Assembly: GCF_002368075.1 (NCBI RefSeq)
Contig: NZ_AP018314.1
Coordinates: 1,274,702-1,327,602, forward strand
Origin: Sphaerospermopsis kisseleviana NIES-73
GTDB lineage: Bacteria; Cyanobacteriota; Cyanobacteriia; Cyanobacteriales; Nostocaceae
Reading direction: 5' to 3'
Length of the DNA: 52,901 nt
The translations under genes and the position numbers were made by a program. The notes under the pieces were generated by a model, which worked only from the letters and a program-made list of their open reading frames with translations, was not told the DNA's origin and did no database searches. This document shows, piece after piece, positions 47,284 to 52,901 of the stretch (its first letter is position 1; each line of letters opens with the position of its first letter).

Positions 47284-48591
47284 TTACAAGTTCTTTCTTT
47301 GCGGTTTGTTTAAATCTTTTTCTGACAAAATTGATAATTTGACAACTTCACCATCTTTTAATGGCTTACTACTGCGAACAATATAACTTTCTCCTGGTTG
47401 TAACCCTGAAAGAATTTCGACGTTACCATCAACTTTTTTACCCAATGTTACCGATTTTTCTTTTACCTTGGTTTTACCGTCAGTTTCTTGAACAACAAAA
47501 ATTGTGCCGTTGTTCATTTCTGCTGATGTTTCTTTGTCTTTGCTATTAATTGCTGTTTGTGATACTACTACTCGCTGTGGTGTCTGAGTGGTAAAATTCA
47601 CTCTTGTTAGTAGTCCGCTACCTATTTTCCCGCCACTGTTGGGAATGACTACTTCTATGGGTACTAAACGGGCTGTAGGATCAGCAGATGGAGAAATACG
47701 CGCTACTCTACCAATGATGTTTTGATCGGGGAAGGCATCTAAACGCACTTGTACAGATTGCCCTACTTGAATTTTTGCTAGTTCTAATTCAGAAACTTGA
47801 ACTACTACTTTAATTCGACTCAAGTCAGCAATTTTTAAGACTTCGCTTCCTGGTTGTAGGAGATTACCGGGTTCTGTGACTTTTTCTGTAACTACGCCGG
47901 TGATGGGGGAGATTAAACGGGAGTAGGAACGGCGTTCTTTGGCGGCTTTGACTACTGCTTGTTGGGCAAATACTCTACCTTGGGCGGCTGCTACGGCTTG
48001 TTTTTCTGTACGGACTCTTTCAATAGTGGCTTGTAGGGCTTTTTGGGTTGTTTGGGCTTTGGTGCGAGCTTGTTGGGCTGCTTGTTCGGAAATTGCTCCT
48101 TCTTTGAATAATTGTTGCTGTCTTTGGGAGTCTGATTGGGCTTGGATGAGTTCTAACTTTGCTTTTTCTACTTCCGTTTGAGCGTTACTTACTTGGGTCA
48201 TTGCCCTGGCTACTTCTGATTGGCTGGTTGCTAGTTCTGCTTCTGCTTGCTGTAATGCTGTGATCAATAGAACATCATCTAACTGGCCGATGATTTGCCC
48301 TTGTTTGACTGTATCGCCAACATCCATATTTAAGGATATCAGTCTTCCTTCTACTTGCGATCGCACTGATACTGTCCGATATGGGGTGGTGTTACCAATA
48401 TAGTCCGCTGGGGGACGCAGTTCTTGTGTGCGGGCGATCGCTATATCTACAGATGTTTCTCTATTTGCTCTTTCTCCACCACCAGTCCGCTTCGATTGGG
48501 CTTCTGCTGATTCTTTTGGTAATGAACCACAACTGGTTGTTAGTAATCCCAGTAACAGCAGACAGAATATGAATAAATTATGCTTATTCAT
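47284..48591 (-). CDS. RND efflux periplasmic adaptor (HlyD/MFP family)
   Basis: A 435-residue membrane-fusion protein. The chosen ATG gives MNKHNLFIFCLLLLGLLTTS followed by Cys, a lipoprotein-like signal with a weak lipobox. The frame stays open 27 codons upstream but that part is not signal-like. The barrel-sandwich segment (VEGRLISLNMDVGDTVKQGQ), a long coiled coil (about 100-195), and the matching second half (ISPITGVVTEKVTEPGNLLQ) are typical. It forms the periplasmic bridge with the pump encoded downstream. Confidence 0.92.
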   Translation of the reverse strand: MNKHNLFIFCLLLLGLLTTSCGSLPKESAEAQSKRTGGGERANRETSVDIAIARTQELRPPADYIGNTTPYRTVSVRSQVEGRLISLNMDVGDTVKQGQIIGQLDDVLLITALQQAEAELATSQSEVARAMTQVSNAQTEVEKAKLELIQAQSDSQRQQQLFKEGAISEQAAQQARTKAQTTQKALQATIERVRTEKQAVAAAQGRVFAQQAVVKAAKERRSYSRLISPITGVVTEKVTEPGNLLQPGSEVLKIADLSRIKVVVQVSELELAKIQVGQSVQVRLDAFPDQNIIGRVARISPSADPTARLVPIEVVIPNSGGKIGSGLLTRVNFTTQTPQRVVVSQTAINSKDKETSAEMNNGTIFVVQETDGKTKVKEKSVTLGKKVDGNVEILSGLQPGESYIVRSSKPLKDGEVVKLSILSEKDLNKPQRKNL

Positions 48592-49121
48592 CAGCTTATT
48601 GATCACTGGGCTGACAACTATAGGAGTTGATGTTTTCACCTGTTTTTGTGACTTATTTGGGTCCAAAACCATGAATTTTTCTCCACTTGGGCAGTATTTG
48701 CACTCTTACAGCCATTTATTAGCCAATACTTTGGAATAGGTATGAATAATCAAAAATAGCAATCAAAATTCAGCTATTTATTTATGTATTCCAAATAACT
48801 TTTTTTCCTCAATAAAACTGACAGAATTTTCACCATATCCTATGGATATTGATGTATAGAATTGCTGACAATCCTAAAAATTATAAAGTTAGTATAAAGA
48901 TTTTGCCACCAATAAGTAATAGGAAATTAGTCATGATTTATTCCTGGGAGTTTTTCATTACCCAGCCATTTATGAAAAATGTGCCAAACGAACTGGTATT
49001 TTTCAGGTTTTTGTGTATATATTAAGAATATTAAACAAAGCTTGCTTTTATATCCCAGATAGAATATTGCAGGTGTAACCACCAAAGCAACACATTGACT
49101 TTTAGGTGAGGAAAGTAACAA
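48592..49121. other. Divergent gap between efflux operon and lyase gene
   Basis: This stretch must hold promoters for both directions. I see AT-rich sequence and no array, palindrome or operator that can be defended. The frame at 48927-49121 on the minus strand has no protein character. Confidence 0.4.
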
Positions 49122-49658
49122 GTGACATTACTGCTGAAAATTGCCCTAACTGCTGATGAACAGCAAATTGCTGAGTTTTTCCAAGCTTCTGTAGGTGAAT
49201 GGCGCTCTGAAAGACGCTATTACACTTTACCCGAAGGAGAAACCAAGGAAATGGTAAGTATTATTACCATTCATTTTTTGCAACAAGGGGATGATGAATT
49301 GCAAAAGCTGGCTCAGTTACATGATTTGCAGGATTTAGAAAGCTTAACTTGTGGTGCAAAAGTTACTTGGGAAAGTACAGATTTACACAACGCTAAAAAA
49401 GAAGCTAGTGGTGTGACTGTGTTTGGTGCTTGGGGAAATATTTTGTATCGCGATCGCGGTTTTGCCACTACTAAACCAGTCACAGCACAATATTATTTCC
49501 CCAGTCTGAAAACTCTGTGTTTGCGAACTGAGTACAATAATTCTGTATTTGAGGAAGAAATTAAACTCATCGGTGATAAATATCGCACCCGACAAAGTAT
49601 TGTTTCCCGTGCTGGTGAGCAGTTGATGATTGGGCAATACTTGGAAAAGCGAGTTTAA
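49122..49658 (+). CDS. CpcS/CpeS-family phycobiliprotein chromophore lyase
   Basis: A 178-residue lipocalin-fold lyase that attaches bilin to phycobiliprotein cysteines. The core EFFQASVGEWRSERRYYTLP and the strands VTWES, GVTVFGAWGN, YYFPSLKTLCLRTEYNNSVF and SIVSRAGEQLMIGQYLEKR match the S-type lyase family. The start is GTG at 49122 with GAGG 9-12 bases upstream. The exact subgroup (CpcS, CpcU, CpcV) cannot be fixed by eye. It is isolated from phycobilisome structural genes. Confidence 0.85.
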   Translation: MTLLLKIALTADEQQIAEFFQASVGEWRSERRYYTLPEGETKEMVSIITIHFLQQGDDELQKLAQLHDLQDLESLTCGAKVTWESTDLHNAKKEASGVTVFGAWGNILYRDRGFATTKPVTAQYYFPSLKTLCLRTEYNNSVFEEEIKLIGDKYRTRQSIVSRAGEQLMIGQYLEKRV

Positions 49659-50141
49659 ACTAATTGATTTGTTGTAGGCTTGATGATGTCGGGAGCATCC
49701 CAAATGTGTAAGTTTATTTTTATCTAACAACAGACAATTATCCCAGGGTCTGATATGATTGAACCGCAAAGGACGCAAAGGACACAAAGGCAAGAGAGTG
49801 TAAGAGAGTTTTCGCAGTGGCCACGTTTATTTTTTCTTTCATTGGGATGCTCCCGGTGATGTCAAGGATTGTAGTCAGGATTTTCTTGATAACCATCAGT
49901 TATCAGCTTGAATTACTAGCCTCTACCCAAACTTAAACGGCTGACAAAGGTTTTGATAAAATTTATGAAATTTTTGTAAAGTCTTACTCCAAAAACTTGA
50001 TTTATGTGTAATAATAATGGAGAGAGTTAATTCGGCGATTAGCGTTTTGTTGTTAGTATTGACAGGCTTTTTACTTGTGGTATTTACAGACTGCTCTCCG
50101 AAATCTAAATCTCTACAAACTCGTGATTTTGGAGACATAAT
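49659..50141. other. Gap with miniature element before the RNA-binding gene
   Basis: It holds the bounded miniature element at 49691-49856, then AT-rich sequence forming the leader of the RNA-binding protein gene. Cyanobacterial rbp genes commonly have long 5-prime leaders linked to cold response; no specific structure is claimed here. Confidence 0.5.
49691..49856. mobile_element. 166-bp miniature inverted-repeat element (MITE)
   Basis: GGGAGCATCCCAA (49691-49703) and TTGGGATGCTCCC (49842-49854) are perfect terminal inverted repeats, each followed inward by an A/T-G pair. TGATGTC flanks both sides (49684-49690 and 49857-49863), a probable 7-bp target duplication with a 2-nt offset. Inside lies a CGCAAAGGA-type 9-bp short repeat (about 49765-49790). 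No frame. Confidence 0.75.
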
Positions 50142-50462
50142 ATGTCAGTTTACGTAGGCAATCTTTCTTATGAAGTTACACAGGATGCTTTGACATCTGT
50201 ATTTGCAGAATATGGTACTGTAAAGCGTGTACAAATCCCCACTGACCGGGAAACAGGCCGTTTACGTGGCTTTGCTTTCGTAGAAATGGGTTCAGAAGCG
50301 GAAGAAACAGCAGCTATTGAAGCACTTGATGGTGCTGAGTGGATGGGTCGTGGCTTAAAAGTAAATAAAGCTAGACCTAAAGAAGACCGTGGTGGTGGTT
50401 ACGGTGGTGGTGGTGGTCGTGGTGGTTACGGTGGTGGCGGCGGTGGTCGCAATCGCTACTAA
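50142..50462 (+). CDS. RRM-type RNA-binding protein with Gly-rich tail
   Basis: A 106-residue cyanobacterial Rbp protein. The single RRM has RNP2 VYVGNL (3-8) and RNP1 RGFAFVEM (42-49); the tail (about 82-106) is made of Gly, Tyr and Arg repeats (YGGGGGRGGYGGGGGGRN). Such proteins bind mRNA, often respond to cold, and some direct thylakoid mRNA localisation; the specific member is not determined. A strong terminator follows at 50500. Confidence 0.95.
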   Translation: MSVYVGNLSYEVTQDALTSVFAEYGTVKRVQIPTDRETGRLRGFAFVEMGSEAEETAAIEALDGAEWMGRGLKVNKARPKEDRGGGYGGGGGRGGYGGGGGGRNRY

Positions 50463-50499
50463 GTCTACCCTAAATTCTTAATTCGTTTTAAATAAAATT

Positions 50500-50534
50500 A
50501 ACCCATTCCGACTCCGGGGTGGGTTGTTTTTTGG
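50500..50534 (+). terminator. Terminator of the RNA-binding gene
   Basis: AACCCA (50500-50505) and TGGGTT (50520-50525) with an inner CCG/CGG pair form a stem followed by GTTTTTTGG, 37 bases after the stop codon. Confidence 0.75.
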
Positions 50535-50735
50535 TTTTTCGGTTTTTAACTAACATACTAAACCCTAGAGCAATACTTACAAACTGGGAGAAAGTTTGCA
50601 GAAAATGAAATTAAAGAAATAGGGAAAGCAGTTTTAGAGATTTTCATTTATCTCCATGAGTTGCACCCACCCGTTATTCACCGTGAATAGAATAAATTGT
50701 ATAGTTAACCTAAAGTGACTCAAGAGGAAAATTCT

Positions 50736-50903
50736 ATGTTTGGATTAGGATGGCCGGAAGTAGTAATTATTGCCATAGTTGCAATTTTGATTTTTGGACC
50801 CAAGAAAATTCCTGAGTTGGGGGGAGTATTGGGAAAGAGTTTGAGAAATTTCCAAGAGGGAATTAGAAAGACTGATGAAGATGATAATTCAGAACAATCA
50901 TAA
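50736..50903 (+). CDS. TatA/TatE family twin-arginine translocase subunit
   Basis: A 55-residue protein: MFGLGWPEVVIIAIVAILIF forms the short membrane helix, FGPKKIPELG is the conserved hinge and the amphipathic helix follows (LGKSLRNFQEG), ending in an acidic tail. This is the minimal TatA/E type. AGAGGA lies about 6 bases before the ATG, so that start is preferred to the GTG at 50715. No TatC is in the window. Confidence 0.9.
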   Translation: MFGLGWPEVVIIAIVAILIFGPKKIPELGGVLGKSLRNFQEGIRKTDEDDNSEQS

Positions 50904-51060
50904 TTGTCTGAATCAGGATTTCTGGTTACTGAGCGACTTGTACTGAGCGGTTAGTGAGCGCAGTCGAAGTAAGTCGAAGTACAGGATTTTAGGATTTACA
51001 GGATGAGGATTTTGATAAATCCCTGATTTCCTCATAATAGAAGTAATCAGGGATATTATA
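50904..51060. repeat. Repeat block right of the Rpn-like gene's 3-prime end
   Basis: TTGTCTGAATCAGGATTTCTGG, then TTACTGAGCG and GTCGAAGTAAGTCGAAGTACAGG, form a block repeated at 52106-52228 on the other side of the Rpn-like gene. AATCCCTGATTTC and its inverse (51022-51055) form a hairpin of the GATCCCCGACTT family. Confidence 0.7.
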
Positions 51061-52023
51061 TCATTGATTTTGCTGCAATTCTGCATCAATTAACTTTTGA
51101 AATTCCTCCAAAGAATTAACACTAATACTTGCTAACAGGAGATTTTCCAGAATAGTCATATCCTCAATTTTCTTGAGAGAATCGCTCATCAATTCGGGAA
51201 CATTATTAAATCTATTGGACAGAATTTTGATAATATTGTTTTGGCAGTTTTTTCTAGCACCTTTGGCTTCACCTCGTTCTTCTGCCATTTCTTCAATAGG
51301 ACTGATAAAAGGCATATTTAACTCCTTTTCATGTTGTTCTAATTTCTGGTTGAATGTAGTTTGTAATGGTGGTGGTAAGGTCATCATTTTATCAATGAAT
51401 TTAACTAAATTGATAATATCAAATCTAGTTAAACCCTTTTGATATAATGGTCTGACTATGTTCCATTTCCATTGTTCTCGTTGCGTGAAGTCTTTAGTCG
51501 TGGCTTTGGTTTTCAGATGTGCCATGACTATTATAGCAAACAAATTGTTACTGGTGGTTAGTTCTTCCCATTGATAGTCTAATAGTTTCACAATACTAAA
51601 TTGCATTTTTACGAAACTATCATCTATGCCATATTCATAATTATTTGGTCGCCATTTTGCGTCTTCATCTCCTAAAATTGCTAAACTAATAACTGGTTTA
51701 TGAAATAAATCAAAGGAACGATAGTTATAGATGTACATTCTTTGGGTAAATTCTTTGTCATATTGACTTTGTACCTCTATGTGGATCAAAATCCAGATGA
51801 TTTCATTGTTTAATAACCACACTTGAAACAATTTATCCGCATAACGTTTTTTAGTTTGACTAGATGCGGTGATTTGTTCTAGTTCTTTATCTAAGGAGAT
51901 GGGGGTTTTACTCCAATCAATTTTTTGGTGTAGATTGGGGTAAAAGAATTGGATAAATGATTCAAAATATTGGGTGATTGCTTCTTTCCATGTTTGATCA
52001 TAATTGGCGGTTGTTTCTGTCAT
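51061..52023 (-). CDS. Rpn-like PD-(D/E)XK nuclease family protein
   Basis: A 320-residue protein of the Rpn/recombination-promoting nuclease type, abundant in cyanobacteria. After DQTWKEAITQYFESFIQFFY, the core shows LDKELEQI (acid), DKLFQVWL (Asp-Lys), and the E-x-Q segment HIEVQSQYDKEFTQRMYIYN, the PD-(D/E)XK active-site pattern. The C-terminal third is helical and Glu/Lys-rich. The start at 52023 (MTETTANYDQTWKE) is preferred to 52083 because the upstream 20 residues run into repeat sequence. Near-identical repeat blocks lie on both sides. Such proteins are often linked to mobile DNA; no activity is proven here. Confidence 0.82.
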   Translation of the reverse strand: MTETTANYDQTWKEAITQYFESFIQFFYPNLHQKIDWSKTPISLDKELEQITASSQTKKRYADKLFQVWLLNNEIIWILIHIEVQSQYDKEFTQRMYIYNYRSFDLFHKPVISLAILGDEDAKWRPNNYEYGIDDSFVKMQFSIVKLLDYQWEELTTSNNLFAIIVMAHLKTKATTKDFTQREQWKWNIVRPLYQKGLTRFDIINLVKFIDKMMTLPPPLQTTFNQKLEQHEKELNMPFISPIEEMAEERGEAKGARKNCQNNIIKILSNRFNNVPELMSDSLKKIEDMTILENLLLASISVNSLEEFQKLIDAELQQNQ

Positions 52024-52466
52024 TCTTGCCCCTGTTAATGTTATTGTCTGAATCAGGACACCCTTCGGGAAGTCAAAAGTCAAAAGTCAAAAGTCAAAAT
52101 TTTTTTGTCTGAATCAGGATATCTGGTTACTGAGCGGTTAGTGAGCTTGTACTGAGCGGTGTCGAAGGGCGCAGTCGAACTATGTCGAAGTAAGTCGAAG
52201 TACAGGATTTAAGGATTTTCAGGATGTGATTGTTAAATAGTAAATTACACTAGATTCTAGTCGGTTTTAACCGACTTTAGCTTTAAGACAGGGAATTTAT
52301 TCCCTGACTCATGGATTGCATAAAGATGTCAGAATCAGGATTTACAGGATATAATTGTCAAACATTCCCTCAGTAAATTAAACTAGATTCTAGTCGGTTT
52401 TAACCGACTTTGGCTTTGAGACAGGGAATTTATTCCCTGGATTCCTTTAAATTTAAAAAATCAACT
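52024..52466. repeat. Repeat-rich gap with tandem double-hairpin units
   Basis: AAAAGTC heptads (about 52074-52097) and the copy of the flanking block (52106-52228) are followed by two direct copies of a 66-base unit at 52241-52306 and 52374-52439. Each unit contains AGTCGGTTTTAACCGACT and CAGGGAATTTATTCCCTG, two perfect palindromes in fixed order. No gene is present. Confidence 0.8.
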
Positions 52467-52901
52467 ATGATTAATAATCATGATATCCAATCTTTAATTA
52501 ACAAAGCTGACGATTTACTGAAGAATCGAGACAGTAAACAAGCTATTGCCATTATTCAACAAGTTTTAGAAATTGAACCAGATAATATTGAGGCTTTGAA
52601 AATTCATGGACAATCTCTAGGAAAACTAAATAAAATAAAAGAAGCATTAACCATTTTTGAAAAAGCTCTACAAATTGAACCAAATCATGTTAGTATTCTG
52701 AGAAATTATGGAAGTGCTTTATTTCAGGTTGCTAATTATGATAAAGCATTAAATATTCTTGACAAGGCTTTACAAATTGAACCAAATAATTTAAAGGTAT
52801 TAAGTACATATAGTAAAGTTTTATTGAAATTAAAATGTTACGAAAAAGCTTTTGTACTTTTTGAGCAATCTTTACAACTTGAAACTAATAACATAATAAC
52901 T
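52467..52901 (+). CDS. TPR-repeat protein, 3-prime end outside window
   Basis: The frame opens at ATG 52467 (MINNHDIQSLINKADDLLKN) and runs to the window edge without a stop; 145 codons are visible. At least four tetratricopeptide units can be read with the pattern ALTIFEKALQIEPNHVSILR / ALNILDKALQIEPNNLKVLS (34-residue spacing, A-x-x-x-P landmarks). Cyanobacterial proteins of this kind often continue into a glycosyltransferase or other domain that is not visible here. The partial state is due only to the window boundary. Confidence 0.85.
   Translation, partial: MINNHDIQSLINKADDLLKNRDSKQAIAIIQQVLEIEPDNIEALKIHGQSLGKLNKIKEALTIFEKALQIEPNHVSILRNYGSALFQVANYDKALNILDKALQIEPNNLKVLSTYSKVLLKLKCYEKAFVLFEQSLQLETNNIIT

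Overview
The window comes from a cyanobacterium, most probably a filamentous member of the Nostocales. The evidence is the split RNA polymerase beta-prime subunit (separate rpoC1 and rpoC2), a CpcS/CpeS-type phycobiliprotein lyase, a CrtD-type carotenoid desaturase, an RRM RNA-binding protein with a Gly-rich tail, many GCGATCGC (HIP1) octamers, and a very large number of 7-bp tandem (STRR-type) repeats between genes. The genus cannot be settled from sequence reading alone.

Layout. 0-1.1 kb: two small minus-strand genes (a conserved unknown and a GIY-YIG-like protein). 1.4-11 kb: the minus-strand rpoB-rpoC1-rpoC2 operon, with heptad repeats in both spacers and also inside the coding sequences of rpoB and rpoC2. 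11.8-16 kb: tatD, rpsT, hisD and a universal stress protein, with a decayed mobile or coding remnant before the last. 16.2-19 kb: an NB-ARC (STAND) ATPase lacking C-terminal repeats, divergent from two small SHOCT-domain genes. 19.6-26.6 kb: an SRPBCC-like gene, hslO, a 700-aa membrane-anchored repeat protein, a Uma2 family protein, crtD and a conserved unknown. 26.7-29 kb: a two-gene ATPase/HNH module with the architecture of Septu (PtuA/PtuB) phage defence, start and stop overlapping. 29-36.5 kb: an M16 peptidase, a fructosamine-kinase-like protein, a 2OG-Fe(II) oxygenase and two paralogous membrane Ser/Thr kinases with different C-terminal domains.

37-42 kb: the classical minus-strand block rplS, tRNA-Trp, secE, nusG, rplK, rplA, rplJ, rplL. 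Between rplA and rplJ lies an L10 leader with its terminator, and directly upstream of that leader an IS200/IS605-type remnant. 42.5-49.7 kb: a GT4 glycosyltransferase, an RND efflux pump with its adaptor, and the phycobiliprotein lyase. 50-52.9 kb: the RNA-binding protein, a TatA/E protein, an Rpn-like PD-(D/E)XK protein bracketed by repeats, and the start of a TPR gene cut by the window edge.

How it fits together. Most of the window is core information processing (RNA polymerase, ribosomal proteins, NusG, SecE, one tRNA) separated by short accessory blocks (Septu-like pair, STAND ATPase with SHOCT genes, kinases, Rpn-like nuclease) and by many non-autonomous elements. Three miniature inverted-repeat elements or remnants are well bounded (43746-43934, 49691-49856, 38505-38880). 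The most unusual observation is that the heptad repeat family has entered the reading frames of two essential RNA polymerase subunits.
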